DNA of 64,000 nucleotides, from positions 1,984,001 through 2,048,000 of the forward strand of contig NZ_CP091138.1 in NCBI RefSeq assembly GCF_021582875.1. The letters are read 5' to 3'. The position numbers and the translations under genes are program-made. Shown in pieces: positions 40,123 through 48,819 of the stretch (the first letter of the stretch is position 1; each line of letters opens with the position of its first letter). Source of the stretch: Microbacterium sp. KUDC0406 (GTDB lineage Bacteria; Actinomycetota; Actinomycetes; Actinomycetales; Microbacteriaceae). The notes under the pieces are model-generated. The model was not told the origin of the DNA, searched no databases, and saw only the letters and a list, made by a program, of their open reading frames with translations.

Positions 40123-40142
40123 CTGAGCTTGTCGAAGCGTCG

Positions 40143-40439
40143 TCAGCGGACGACGACCGCGAGCACGTCGCGAGCCGACAGGACGAGGAACTCGTCCGCG
40201 CCGAACTTGACCTCGGTGCCGCCGTACTTGCTGTAGAGCACACGGTCGCCGACGGCGACGTCGAGCGGAACGCGGTTGCCGTTGTCGTCGATGCGGCCGG
40301 GGCCGACGGCCACGACCTCGCCCTCCTGGGGCTTCTCCTTGGCGGTGTCGGGGATGACCAGGCCACTCGCGGTGGTCTGCTCGGCCTCGACCTGCTTGAT
40401 GACGATACGGTCCTCGAGCGGCTTGATGGAAACCGACAC
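40143..40439 (-). CDS. groES: Co-chaperonin GroES
   Basis: 98 residues: [40 protein letters not shown] (mobile loop [10 protein letters not shown]), [20 protein letters not shown] and [20 protein letters not shown]. It caps the GroEL folding chamber. No groEL follows, so the chaperonin partner is elsewhere. Two CIRCE-type operators upstream indicate HrcA control. Confidence 0.97.
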   Translation of the reverse strand: MSVSIKPLEDRIVIKQVEAEQTTASGLVIPDTAKEKPQEGEVVAVGPGRIDDNGNRVPLDVAVGDRVLYSKYGGTEVKFGADEFLVLSARDVLAVVVR

Positions 40440-40477
40440 GGTCTACCTCTTTCTCGGCTGAACAATCAGAAGACTGG

Positions 40478-40503
40478 TTCGCACTCTCAGGGGAGAGTGC
40501 TAA
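40478..40503 (-). promoter_or_regulatory. CIRCE operator (HrcA site)
   Basis: TTCGCACTC, 8 nt, GAGTGCTAA. The consensus CIRCE is TTAGCACTC-N9-GAGTGCTAA. The spacer is one base short; it contains a G4 run, so a missing G of the kind seen at many frameshifts here could explain it. It lies 39 nt before the groES start. Confidence 0.85.
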
Positions 40504-40522
40504 TGCCAGTGTAGGCGGTCGG

Positions 40523-40549
40523 CTGGCACTCACGCAATGCGAGTGCCAG
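40523..40549 (-). promoter_or_regulatory. Second CIRCE-like operator
   Basis: CTGGCACTC, exactly 9 nt, GAGTGCCAG. The GCACTC-N9-GAGTGC core and the spacing are those of CIRCE, with perfect 9-bp arms. It probably cooperates with the proximal site. Confidence 0.75.
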
Positions 40550-40631
40550 TTGCCCGCCTTCGAATCGCCCGACTTGCGGCATCCGGCGGTGGAACGCAGC
40601 ACGTTGCGCGATTCGAAACAGAATGGATCCG

Positions 40632-40637
40632 TAGGCT
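40632..40637 (+). promoter_or_regulatory. -10 box (TAGGCT) of a leaderless promoter
   Basis: TAGGCT then 6 nt then the GTG at 40644. A second GTG lies directly upstream at 40641, and the 6-nt rule seen elsewhere favours 40644. Confidence 0.5.
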
Positions 40638-40643
40638 GGGGTG

Positions 40644-42311
40644 GTGGAGATGACCGAGCTGACCGCACTGCTCACCCTCGACGGGCTGTCGCTCCTCGAC
40701 GAGCTGGGGCCGATCACCTCGGCCGCAGAGGTCGCGAAGGCCGTCTCCCGGCTGCGCGCCGCCGGGCACTCCCCCGACCTGGTGTCCGCCGTGGTCGGTC
40801 AGGCGCACCTGCGGACGAAGGCACGGGCGAAGTTCGGCGAGTTCGCCGGCCGGATGCTGTTCACCCGGGCCGGCCTCGAGCAGGCGACGCGCCTGAACGT
40901 CGCGACGCTGCACGCGGTGCGGATGCGGCAGTCCGGCATCTCGCACGTCTCGGACCTCGGATGCGGCATCGGGGGCGACTCGCTCGCGTTCGCCGGTGCG
41001 GGCCTCGCCGTGCACGCGGTGGACGCCGACGACGTGACCGCCGCCATCGCCGCCTACAACCTCGCGCCGTTCGGCGATGCCGTGTCGGTGTCGCACGGCA
41101 CGGCCGAGGAGCACGCCCCCTCCTCCCCGGTCGTTGAGCGATCCTCCTCCCCGGTCGTTGAGCGAGCCTCCTCCCCGGTCGTTGAGCGAGCCTCCTCCCC
41201 GGTCGTTGAGCGAGCCTCCTCCCCGGTCGTTGAGCGAGCCTCCTCCCCGGTCGTTGAGCGAGCGACGAAGGAGCGAGACGAAACGGTCCCAGGCGCCGAG
41301 GAAGCTGAAGGCGTTTCGTCTCGCTCCGCTCGCTCAACGACCGATGGGGATGACGGCGTTTCGTCTCGCTCCGCTCGCTCAACGACCGATGGGGATGACG
41401 GCGTTTCGTCTCGCTCCGCTCGCTCAACGACCGATGGGTATGAAGGCGTTTCGTCTCGCTCCGCTCGCTCAACGACCGATGGGGATGAAGGCGTTTCGTC
41501 TCGCTCCGCTCGCTCAACGACCGAGGGGTATGAAGGCGTTTCGTCTCGCTTCGCTCGCTCAACGACCGAGGAAGCTGAAGGCGTTTCGTCTCGCTCAGCG
41601 ACCACGGATCACGCCGTCTGGCTGGATCCGGCCCGCCGCACGGCGGGGCACTCCGAGACGCAGCGCGTCGCGGCATCCGACTGGTCGCCCTCGCTGGACT
41701 GGTGCTTCGATCTGGCCGCACGGGTGCCCACCGGGATCAAGCTCGGGCCGGGCCTTGACCGCGATCTGATCCCCGACGACGTCGAGGCGCAGTGGGTGAG
41801 CGCCGACGGCAGCGTCGTCGAACTGGTGCTGTGGAGCGGGGCGCTCGCGCGCGCAGGCATCCGTCGTGCGGCGCTCGTCGTGCGCGGCGACGCCGTGCAC
41901 GAGCTGACCGGCGCGGCGGATGCCGAGGACGCACCGGTGCGCGAGCTCGGCGCGTTCCTGCACGAGCCGGACGGCGCGGTCATCCGCGCCCGCCTCATCG
42001 GCGACGCCGCCCGGATGCTGGATGCCGGCATGCTCGACGAGAGGATCGCCTACCTCACCGGCGACGCGGCGGTCACCAGCCCGTTCGTGCAGTCCTTCCG
42101 GGTGCGCGAGACGATGGCGGTGCATCCGAAGACGATCAATGCCGCGCTGCGCGCGAACGGGATCGGCCGTCTCGAGATCAAGAAGCGCGGCATGGACGTC
42201 GACCCGGCGGCGTTCCGGAAGAAGCTCACGCTGAAGGGGTCGGAGGAGGCGACGCTGATCCTCACGCGCACGACGGCCGGACGGGTCGCGATCCTCGCCG
42301 ACCGGGTGTGA
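40644..42311 (+). CDS. SAM-dependent methyltransferase-like protein (THUMP-like) with an internal repeat array
   Basis: 555 residues. An N-terminal helical domain (AKAVSRLRAAGHSPDLVSAV, KFGEFAGRMLFTRAGLEQAT) precedes a Rossmann methyltransferase fold with VSDLGCGIGGDSLAFAGAGL at about residue 103 and AVHAVDADDVTAAIAAYN. After AEEHA the protein is interrupted by about 165 residues of repeat peptide. The domain then resumes with AVWLDPARRTAG (DPxR active loop), PTGIKLGPGLD and LGAFLHEPDGAVIRARL, and ends in a small THUMP-like segment (MAVHPKTINAALRANGIGRL). Without the insertion it would be about 390 residues, the usual length. The substrate is unknown. The array stays in frame throughout, so the gene is probably expressed. 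Confidence 0.8.
   Translation: MEMTELTALLTLDGLSLLDELGPITSAAEVAKAVSRLRAAGHSPDLVSAVVGQAHLRTKARAKFGEFAGRMLFTRAGLEQATRLNVATLHAVRMRQSGISHVSDLGCGIGGDSLAFAGAGLAVHAVDADDVTAAIAAYNLAPFGDAVSVSHGTAEEHAPSSPVVERSSSPVVERASSPVVERASSPVVERASSPVVERASSPVVERATKERDETVPGAEEAEGVSSRSARSTTDGDDGVSSRSARSTTDGDDGVSSRSARSTTDGYEGVSSRSARSTTDGDEGVSSRSARSTTEGYEGVSSRFARSTTEEAEGVSSRSATTDHAVWLDPARRTAGHSETQRVAASDWSPSLDWCFDLAARVPTGIKLGPGLDRDLIPDDVEAQWVSADGSVVELVLWSGALARAGIRRAALVVRGDAVHELTGAADAEDAPVRELGAFLHEPDGAVIRARLIGDAARMLDAGMLDERIAYLTGDAAVTSPFVQSFRVRETMAVHPKTINAALRANGIGRLEIKKRGMDVDPAAFRKKLTLKGSEEATLILTRTTAGRVAILADRV
41117..41610. repeat. Coding tandem array of family A half-units
   Basis: Six left half-units of 24 nt (TCCTCCCCGGTCGTTGAGCG, encoding SSPVVERA) are followed by a full left arm (ERDETV). 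Seven right half-units of 45 nt come next (GTTTCGTCTCGCTCCGCTCG, encoding GVSSRSARSTTDGDD), the last one truncated. Both periods are multiples of three. Variation lies in the last 4 codons (DGDD, DGYE, DGDE, EGYE, EEAE). The opposite strand is also open throughout (SLSERSETKR repeats). Confidence 0.95.
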
Positions 42312-42314
42312 ACG

Positions 42315-43406
42315 TCACTGCGACTTCTTGCCGGTCGTGTCGTCGATCGCCGGGTCGGACGGCTCGCCGCCACGGATGACGGTCAGGAACTGCCCGTTCG
42401 GCGTGTTCCGCAGTTCGTACGTCACACCCGGCATCGTGAGCCTCGTCCCCGGGATGTCCGCCTGGATGTCGCAGCCCTTCGCGATCAGGTGCGTCGTGTC
42501 GGCCACGAGCAGGCAGTTCGCGGAGTCCTCGTACCAGATCGGCGTCTCCCCGTCGTAGCCGACGATCCGCAGATAGTTGCCCTCGTACCCGGCGGCGACG
42601 ATCGTCTTCGCGATGTCGAGCTCGGTGCCGGTGAAGTTCGCGGTCCAGTCGTCGTCCCCGAACGTCATCCCCCACTTGTTCATGATCACGGTCAGGTCGC
42701 CCTGGATGTCCCTGGCCACGATCGCCTGAACGATGCTTCCCTGCTCGTCGCGGAGCCGCGTCTGTGCGGAGAGCTGTCCCCAGCCGTCCTGGTCGTCGTC
42801 CGTGTTCTTCGGATCCGGGGCCGGCGCGCAGCTGATCGTGTTGTCGGTGTCGGGAGTCAGAAGCAGGCACTCCAGCTTCGTCTCGCCCTGCGTCGCGTAC
42901 CAGGCCGTGATCCCGTACTTCTCCCCCAGCATGCGGATCGAACCGGCGTCGTAGTCGCCGGAAGCCTCGAGCTGCGCCCAGGCCTCCTGCTGCTCCGCGT
43001 CCATCGCGGGGCCGGTGCCACGGCCGAACAGCAGCCAGCCCGCGCCGAGACCGATGAGAAGAGCGGATGCCGCGGCCACGACCGTCAGGAGGATGCGGTG
43101 CCCTCTGGTCGTTGAGCGAGCGGAGCGAGACGAAACGCCCTCACCCCCATCGGTCGTTGAGCGAGCGGAGCGAGACGAAACGCCGTCAGCCTCCCCGACA
43201 TCTGAGACCGTTTCGTCTCGCTCGTTCCTCGCTCGCTCAACGACCCCGGAGGGAAGATCGGCCGTTGAGCGAGGGACCGGGGGCCGCGCGGCGTCCTGCA
43301 GCTCGGCGAGCTCCTGCGCCTCGGCCGGGCTCAGCCCTCCGCCCGGCCCGTAGGCGCGGCGCTGCAGATCCCGGATGCGCTGTCGCTCGTCTTCCGTCAT
43401 GCTCAC
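42315..43406 (-). CDS. Single-pass membrane protein of unknown function, paralog 2, with family A insertion
   Basis: 363 residues. A short N-terminal motif (RIRDLQRRAYGPGGGLSPAEAQELAELQ) leads to a repeat-encoded stretch (VVERARNERDETVSDVG, VSSRSARSTTDGGEG). One membrane span follows (ILLTVVAAASALLIGLGAGWLLFG), then an extracytoplasmic domain of about 240 residues with four or five cysteines (LECLLLTPDTDNTISC, ANCLLVADTTHLIAKGC). It is 4 nt coupled (GTGA) to the next gene, a paralog. No family recognised; the outer domain could be a binding or sensor module. Confidence 0.75.
   Translation of the reverse strand: MSMTEDERQRIRDLQRRAYGPGGGLSPAEAQELAELQDAARPPVPRSTADLPSGVVERARNERDETVSDVGEADGVSSRSARSTTDGGEGVSSRSARSTTRGHRILLTVVAAASALLIGLGAGWLLFGRGTGPAMDAEQQEAWAQLEASGDYDAGSIRMLGEKYGITAWYATQGETKLECLLLTPDTDNTISCAPAPDPKNTDDDQDGWGQLSAQTRLRDEQGSIVQAIVARDIQGDLTVIMNKWGMTFGDDDWTANFTGTELDIAKTIVAAGYEGNYLRIVGYDGETPIWYEDSANCLLVADTTHLIAKGCDIQADIPGTRLTMPGVTYELRNTPNGQFLTVIRGGEPSDPAIDDTTGKKSQ
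43103..43270. repeat. Family A repeats inside paralog 2
   Basis: Two left arms (GTCGTTGAGCGAGCGGAGCG) at about 43109 and 43153, one right arm (GTTTCGTCTCGCTCGTTCCT) at about 43212, and a degenerate left arm at about 43260. All are in frame with the minus-strand gene. Confidence 0.9.
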
Positions 43407-44491
43407 TCCGGCGTCTGGCCCGCGGCGTCACCGGTCGCGGGAGCCTCGTGCCCGACCATGGTCGTGAGTCGAGTCCCCTGATTCGTGTCCAGCAGTCCGT
43501 ACGTGGCATTCGGCAGTTCGATCACGACGTCGCCGGAGTCAGGCTCACAGGACTGCTGGGTGATGCCGCCGAGATCGGCGACATACAGACAGGTCTCCTC
43601 GCCCTGGGACATCCAGATCGGCGTCCCTCCGTCGTATCCGGCGATCTGCATGGATGTACCGTCGATCCCCGTCTCCGCCACGATGTTCTTCGCGATCTGG
43701 AGTTCATCGCCGACGTACATCTGCGTCCAGTCCCACGTCTGGGACTGGTCCCATCTCGACAGCACCGCCGTCGGTGCGCCCCGCACGTCTCGCACGACCA
43801 CGCCGCCGACGACGGTGCCCTCGTCGTCATCGAAGTCGACCTGGGTCGACAGCGGCATCTGCTGGCCGTGCTCGTTCTCCTCTGCGTGCCGGTCGGTCGG
43901 CAGGCATCCGATTGACGTCTGCTTCGAGGGGGTGAGCATGACGCATTCGGTCTTGGCGTCGTCCTGCGTCGCGTACCAGGCAGTGATCCCGTACTGCTCG
44001 CCGAGCATGCGGATGGACCCGGCGTCGTACTTTCCGGATGCCTCGAAGTCCGCCCATGTCTGCTGCTGCTTCGCGTCCAGCACCGGTCCGGTGTCACGAC
44101 CGAACAGCAGCCAGCCTGTGCCGAGACCGATGAGAAGAGCGGATGCCGCGGCCACGACCGTCAGGAGGATGCGGCGACTTCTGGTGGTCGTTGAGCGAGC
44201 GACGCGAGACGAAACGGTCTCACCCCGATCGGTCGTTGAGCGAGCGGAGCGAGACGAAACGGTCTCACCCTTCCCGACACCTGAGAGCGTTTCGTCTCGC
44301 TCGTTCCTCGCTCGCTCAACGACCCCGGAGGGAAGCTCACCGCCAACGACCTCACCCTCCCCGGCACTTGGGGAAGGGGGCTGCGCGGCGTCCTGCAGCG
44401 CGGCCAGCTCGTCCGCCTCGGCGGCGCTCAGCCCGCCGCCCGGGCCGTAGGCCCGGCGCTGGAGCTCGCGGAGGCGCTCGCGCCCCGGCAT
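43403..44491 (-). CDS. Single-pass membrane protein of unknown function, paralog 1, with family A insertion
   Basis: 362 residues with the same plan as its neighbour. It has RLRELQRRAYGPGGGLSAAE, a Pro/Ser-rich linker and repeat peptide (VVERARNERDETLSGVG, VSSRSARSTTDRGETVSSR). The span is ILLTVVAAASALLIGLGTGW, and the outer domain has SIRMLGEQYGITAWYATQDD, TECVMLTPSKQTSIGC, ETCLYVADLGGITQQSC and YGLLDTNQGTRL. The two genes arose by tandem duplication. The repeat insertion is at the same site in both, so it predates the duplication. No function recognised. Confidence 0.75.
   Translation of the reverse strand: MPGRERLRELQRRAYGPGGGLSAAEADELAALQDAAQPPSPSAGEGEVVGGELPSGVVERARNERDETLSGVGKGETVSSRSARSTTDRGETVSSRVARSTTTRSRRILLTVVAAASALLIGLGTGWLLFGRDTGPVLDAKQQQTWADFEASGKYDAGSIRMLGEQYGITAWYATQDDAKTECVMLTPSKQTSIGCLPTDRHAEENEHGQQMPLSTQVDFDDDEGTVVGGVVVRDVRGAPTAVLSRWDQSQTWDWTQMYVGDELQIAKNIVAETGIDGTSMQIAGYDGGTPIWMSQGEETCLYVADLGGITQQSCEPDSGDVVIELPNATYGLLDTNQGTRLTTMVGHEAPATGDAAGQTPE
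44183..44335. repeat. Family A repeats inside paralog 1
   Basis: Two left arms (about 44187 and 44231) and one right arm (about 44289, GTTTCGTCTCGCTCGTTCCT). The order and in-frame placement match paralog 2. Confidence 0.9.
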
Positions 44492-44493
44492 CG

Positions 44494-44937
44494 TCACCCC
44501 AGCCTCTCGAACTGCGTGACCGCCCAGATCAGCCAGCCGGAGCTGAACACCGTGGCCGTGATCCCGAGCACCAGTGCCCAGATCGCGACAGCCCGGCTCT
44601 CGACCGGCCGGCGGATCGACATGATCGCGGCGATCACGGCGATGATCGCGACCGGGATGCCCCAGCCGACGAACAGTGCGGTGCACAGTGCGACGATCGC
44701 GGCGAACAGCGCCCACGGCGCCAGTCTGGTCCTGTCCTCGGCGTAGGTCTCGCCCGCGGCGGGCTCCCACTCGGCACGGAGTCCTCCCGTGTCGGCATCC
44801 GGTCCTGTCATCACCGGCTCGACGCTCACCGGGCCGGTGGGCAGCTTGCTGTAGGTCTTGCGCGCGCCGGGCAGGGCCGCCGACCCCGTCGGGCGCTCGA
44901 CCTCGGGGCTGGGCTCTTCGACGTGCGGATCGCTCAT
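44494..44937 (-). CDS. Small membrane protein of unknown function
   Basis: 147 residues. The first 80 residues are polar and acidic ([16 protein letters not shown]). Two or three membrane segments follow ([59 protein letters not shown]), resembling DUF4190-type proteins. Its ATG overlaps the tsaD stop, and it ends 2 nt before the start of paralog 1, so tsaD, this gene and both paralogs form one operon. No function is assigned. Confidence 0.7.
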   Translation of the reverse strand: MSDPHVEEPSPEVERPTGSAALPGARKTYSKLPTGPVSVEPVMTGPDADTGGLRAEWEPAAGETYAEDRTRLAPWALFAAIVALCTALFVGWGIPVAIIAVIAAIMSIRRPVESRAVAIWALVLGITATVFSSGWLIWAVTQFERLG

Positions 44938-45992
44938 GCCGGGCTCACCTGGATCTCGGTGACGGGCAGCGTGGAGTCTGCGCCGAACGCGAGGGTCGAG
45001 GGTCCGCGGCCCGAGGCGATCAGTTCAGCGGCGAGCGCCGCGATCATCGCACCGTTGTCGGTGCACAGACTCAGCGGCGGGATGCGCACGGTCACGCCGG
45101 CGGCCTCGGCTCGCTCGAGGGTCACGTCGCGCAGCCGGCGATTGGCGATCACGCCGCCGCCGAGCAGCAGGCGCGGCACCCCCAGGTCTTCGCAGGCGGC
45201 CAGGGCCTTGGTGACCAGTACGTCGACGACAGCCTCGCGGAAGCTGGCCGCGACATCGGCCACCGGGATCTCCTGCCCTTCGGCCTGCGCGCGCTCGATC
45301 CAGCGGGCGACGGCCGTCTTCAGACCCGAGAACGAGAAGTCGTAGCGGTGCTTCGCCATGTCGGATGCCCGGGACAGCCCCCGAGGGAAACGGATGGCGC
45401 TCGGGTCGCCCTCGGCCGCGGCGCGGTCGATCTGCGGCCCGCCGGGATAGGGCAGCCCGAGCAGCCGGGCGACCTTGTCGAAGGCCTCCCCGTCGGCATC
45501 GTCGACGGTCTCGCCAAGCAGCTCGACGTCGGTGGTCAGGTCGCGCACGTGCAGCAGCGACGTGTGCCCGCCGCTGACCAGCAGGGCGATCGTCGGGTAT
45601 TCGAGGGGTTCTGAGTCGGGCGTGAGGATGTCGGCGGCGATATGACCGACCAGGTGGTTCACCGCGTACAGCGGCTTTCCCAGCGAGACCGCGAGCCCTT
45701 TCGCCGCTCCGACCCCCACCATGAGCGCCCCGGCGAGACCGGGTCCGCTGGTCACGGCGACGGCGTCGAGGTCGCCGAGCGCGACGTCCGCTTCGGCGAG
45801 CGCGGCCTCGAGCGACGGCTGCAGCGCCTCGAGGTGAGCACGGGCGGCGACCTCGGGAACGACGCCGCCGTAGCGGGCGTGCTCGTCCATGCTCGACGCG
45901 ATGGTGTTCGACAGCAGCGTGCGGCCGCGCACGATCCCGATGCCGGTCTCGTCGCAGCTCGTCTCGATGCCGAGGACCAGAGGTTCAGGCAT
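44934..45992 (-). CDS. tsaD: tRNA N6-adenosine threonylcarbamoyltransferase TsaD
   Basis: 352 residues. ASKHA-type fold with [31 protein letters not shown] (metal-binding His pair with the later site), [14 protein letters not shown] (HxxxH metal motif), [22 protein letters not shown] and [13 protein letters not shown]. It transfers threonylcarbamoyl to A37 of ANN-decoding tRNAs with TsaB and TsaE, both in this window. The ATG overlaps the end of rimI by 8 nt. Confidence 0.96.
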   Translation of the reverse strand: MPEPLVLGIETSCDETGIGIVRGRTLLSNTIASSMDEHARYGGVVPEVAARAHLEALQPSLEAALAEADVALGDLDAVAVTSGPGLAGALMVGVGAAKGLAVSLGKPLYAVNHLVGHIAADILTPDSEPLEYPTIALLVSGGHTSLLHVRDLTTDVELLGETVDDADGEAFDKVARLLGLPYPGGPQIDRAAAEGDPSAIRFPRGLSRASDMAKHRYDFSFSGLKTAVARWIERAQAEGQEIPVADVAASFREAVVDVLVTKALAACEDLGVPRLLLGGGVIANRRLRDVTLERAEAAGVTVRIPPLSLCTDNGAMIAALAAELIASGRGPSTLAFGADSTLPVTEIQVSPA

Positions 45993-46578
45993 CCATGCTT
46001 CCTTCCAACGGGGTTCGTGGCTGGGTCCCTGAGCTCGTCGAAGGATCCTCCGGGGACGCTTCGACAGGCTCAGCGACCCAGTCTGTCGAAGGCTCAGCGA
46101 CCCAGCCTGTCGAAGACTCGATGGCCGAGGCGGCCCGCCCCGCCAGCCCGATCTTCATCACGATGGCGTCGATCCCGCCCTTGTAATACCGCGGGCGGCG
46201 TCCGATCTCGACGAAGCCCTCGGCGAGGTACAGCGCCTGTGCGACCTCGTTGTCGTCGCGCACCTCGAGGAACGTGTCGCGCGCGCCGCGCTCGCGTGCC
46301 TGGTCGAGCAGCAGGCGCAGCATCCGCCGCCCTCGGCCCTGTCCGCGGAACGCGGGGTCGAGTGCGATGGTCTGGATGTCGGAGTCGGGGGCGCCGGGCA
46401 GCGCCCGCACGCCGCCGTAGCCGACGACGCGGCCGTCCTCGTCGTCGACGAAGTACCGGTTGTGCGCGCTGGTGATCTCGGTGGCCATGGTCTGCTCGCT
46501 CCACGCGTCATCGGGGAAGGACGAGTTCTCCAGTGCCATGATCGCGCCGAGGTCGTGGATCGTCGCGGGGCGGATCAC
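45985..46578 (-). CDS. rimI: Ribosomal-protein-alanine N-acetyltransferase RimI with repeat-derived tail
   Basis: 197 residues. GNAT fold: [44 protein letters not shown] (acetyl-CoA loop RGQGRG), [29 protein letters not shown] and DAIVMKIGL. The normal protein ends near MKIGL. Here about 50 extra residues follow ([30 protein letters not shown]), encoded by family B repeats. The GTG start overlaps the tsaB stop. The order tsaB-rimI-tsaD is conserved in many bacteria. Confidence 0.92.
   Translation of the reverse strand: MIRPATIHDLGAIMALENSSFPDDAWSEQTMATEITSAHNRYFVDDEDGRVVGYGGVRALPGAPDSDIQTIALDPAFRGQGRGRRMLRLLLDQARERGARDTFLEVRDDNEVAQALYLAEGFVEIGRRPRYYKGGIDAIVMKIGLAGRAASAIESSTGWVAEPSTDWVAEPVEASPEDPSTSSGTQPRTPLEGSMDA
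46018..46120. repeat. Cluster of family B repeats in the rimI 3' end
   Basis: GGGTCCCTGAGCTCGTCGAA, an inverted CTTCGACAGGCTCAGCGACC, then two more CTGTCGAAGGCTCAGCGACC-like copies, all in frame with rimI on the minus strand. Confidence 0.88.
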
Positions 46579-47158
46579 AGCCGCACCTGCCGCGGCACGC
46601 TGACATCCGGATGCCGCAGGTACAGCGGCTCGTCGCCGGCGAGCGTGCGTCCGGCGGCGAGTGCGAGGGCGCCGACCCGGGCGAGAGCCGATGCGTCGAT
46701 CGTGGTCACCGTGACCGCGGGGACGGCGAGCTGCGCATCCTGCGGTTCGAGACGGGTCGGCTCGACGAGGAGCGGGATGCCGTCGGCATCCGTTCCCTCG
46801 AAGACGCTGACGGCGACCTCCCGGCGACGCGCGTCGGTGACGATCGCGAAGCGATCCGTCCGCCCCAGCGCGAGGGCGGCGGCGTAGTGACTGGGCACGG
46901 GGACCACGGGAACCCCGCGCCCGAGCGCGAACGCGCGCGCTGCGGCGACGCCGATGCGCAGTCCGGTGAAGGGACCGGGCCCCATGCCGGAGACGACGTG
47001 CGTGATGCCGGGACGGGCCACGCCCTGCAGCAGGTCGCCGATGACCTCGGCGTGTCCGAGGGGTTGGCGCTGCCCGCGTCGGCGACCGTCGTGCCGTCAT
47101 CGGCGACGACGGCGACGGCCGAGCCCAGTGAGGTGTCGACGGCGAGGATCACGCTCAC
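46575..47158 (-). CDS. tsaB: tRNA threonylcarbamoyladenosine biosynthesis protein TsaB (one frameshift)
   Basis: About 195 residues after repair. VILAVDTSLGSAVAVVADDG (ASKHA phosphate-1 motif), VVSGMGPGPFTGLRIGVAAARAFALG (the TsaB signature) and FAIVTDARRREVAVSVFEG. TsaB is the scaffold for TsaD and lacks the metal site, as here. A lost base in the G run at 47060-47063 breaks the frame at ANPLGHAEVIGDLL. Confidence 0.92.
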
Positions 47159-47202
47159 CAGCGTAGTCGCGGCCCGGCGCGAGGGCCCTCATCGGGCGTC
47201 GT

Positions 47203-48364
47203 TCAGCCTCCGTCCGCCACCCTCCGCTGACGCGCGGCGACGACCTCCCGCACGGCGGGCCGCAGCGGATGCCCGGGCTCGAGGCCCGTCACCTCCGCCA
47301 CGAAGGCGTCGGCGTCCTGATCCCGCAGCAGCTGCTGCAGCTGAACGGATTGGGCATCGTCCGGGTCGTCGAATGCCAGCGCCGCGGAGACCGCCTCGAT
47401 GAGGGCGGAGATGGGCAGCCCGCGCTCGGCGGCCTCGGCGGCCGGGCCGATGAACCTCTCGTGCCGGGACAGCTTGCGCAGCGGCTGCCTGCCGACCCGC
47501 CAGACGGTGTCCGGCAGTGCGGGATTGCGGAACCGGTCCAGGATCGCGGCGCGGTACGCGGCGAGGTCATCCGGATCCAGGCCGTGCTTGGCGGCGAGCA
47601 GTGCCGACGTCTCCTCGAGCGCGGCCGCCACCCGGCCCGCGATCCGCGGGTCGGCCAGCGCGTCCGAGATCCGCTCGACCCCGCTGGCCGCGCCGAGATA
47701 CGCGGTCGCGGCGTGCCCGGTGTTGACCGTGAACAGCTTGCGCTCGATGTACGGCGCGAGGTCGTCCACGAAGTGCGCGCCGGGGATGTGCGGGGGCCGT
47801 TCGCCGAACGGCCCCCGCTCGATCGCCCACTCGTAGAACGGCTCCACGGTGACATCGAGGCCGGCGTCGGCGGGCTGGCCGGGCACGATCCTGTCCACGG
47901 CCGTGTTGGCGAACACCGCCCGCTGCGACAGGTCCGGCCACTCGTCCCCGGCCGCCGCGGCGATCTCGTCGCGCAGGACATCGGTCGCGTTGATCGCGTT
48001 CTCGCAGGCCATGACCTGCAGCGGCGGCGATGAAGCATCCCTGCGTCGCAGCCCTTCGAGGATGAGCGGCGCGATGAACCGCAGCACGGTGGGGCCGACC
48101 GCGGTGGTCGCGACGTCGGCATCGGCGACCTCCGCAGCCACCGGCGGCCGGGTCGGCGGCGCTGTTCAGAGCCCGGAAGCCCGTGATCACCGTGTCGCCG
48201 CCGCCCTCCCCCACTTCGTGAACGGTGTACGAGTCGGCGGCCGAGAGCGCGTCCACGAGCGGGGCGGCGACGTCGGAGAACACCAGGTCGTAGCCGCCCT
48301 CGTGCAGCAGCAGTCCGACGAAGCCGCGTCCGATGTTGCCCGCGCCGAAGTGGACGGCCTTCAT
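47203..48364 (-). CDS. mtlD: Mannitol-1-phosphate 5-dehydrogenase (one frameshift)
   Basis: About 386 residues after repair. [20 protein letters not shown] (Rossmann motif), [80 protein letters not shown] and [26 protein letters not shown] (catalytic Lys and His). It oxidises mannitol-1-phosphate from the PTS to fructose-6-phosphate. A gained base at about 48141 breaks the frame at [14 protein letters not shown]. The start overlaps the mtlF stop (ATGA). Last gene of the operon. Confidence 0.93.
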
Positions 48365-48801
48365 GAGTCGTTCACCGCCGACATCAGGTCGAAGAGCTCC
48401 TCCGGCGTCGCCGCGGCCTTCAGCCGCGCGACATCGTCCTCGTCGGAGAACAGGATCGCGATCTGGGACAGGATCTCGAGGTGCTCGTCCCCCCGGCCGG
48501 CGATGCCGATCACGAACGTCACCGGCTCGCCGTCCCAGTCCACGCCGCCGTCGTACCGCACCACCGAGAGGGCGGATGCGAGGATCGCGTCCTTCGTCTC
48601 GTTGGTCCCGTGCGGGATCGCCAGCTCATTCCCCATGTAGGTCGACACCGTCTGCTCGCGCGCCTGCATCGCGTCGTAGTAGGCGTCTGTGACCGCCCCC
48701 GCCGCCTGGAGGAGCCCGGCCGCTTCGCGCATCGCGTCGTCGCGGCTCGCGCCGTCCCGGTGGATGCGCACCTGCCCGATGCTCAGTACCTCGCCCGCCA
48801 T
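48361..48801 (-). CDS. mtlF: PTS mannitol-type EIIA protein
   Basis: 146 residues, a stand-alone EIIA of the mannitol/fructose class. The phosphorylated His is in [20 protein letters not shown], with [29 protein letters not shown] following. It accepts phosphate from HPr and passes it to MtlA. Coupled to mtlD. Confidence 0.94.
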   Translation of the reverse strand: MAGEVLSIGQVRIHRDGASRDDAMREAAGLLQAAGAVTDAYYDAMQAREQTVSTYMGNELAIPHGTNETKDAILASALSVVRYDGGVDWDGEPVTFVIGIAGRGDEHLEILSQIAILFSDEDDVARLKAAATPEELFDLMSAVNDS

Positions 48802-48819
48802 GTCCTTGTCCTTTCGTCG

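Noticed and set aside
41117..41610. A CRISPR array
   Set aside because: The repeats are contiguous with no unique spacers, are read in frame inside a gene, have periods of 24 and 45 nt, and no cas genes are present.
40861..41721. A 286-residue minus-strand protein made of SLSERSETKR repeats
   Set aside because: It is the reverse reading of the family A array. It has no start context and no sequence outside the repeat that resembles a protein.
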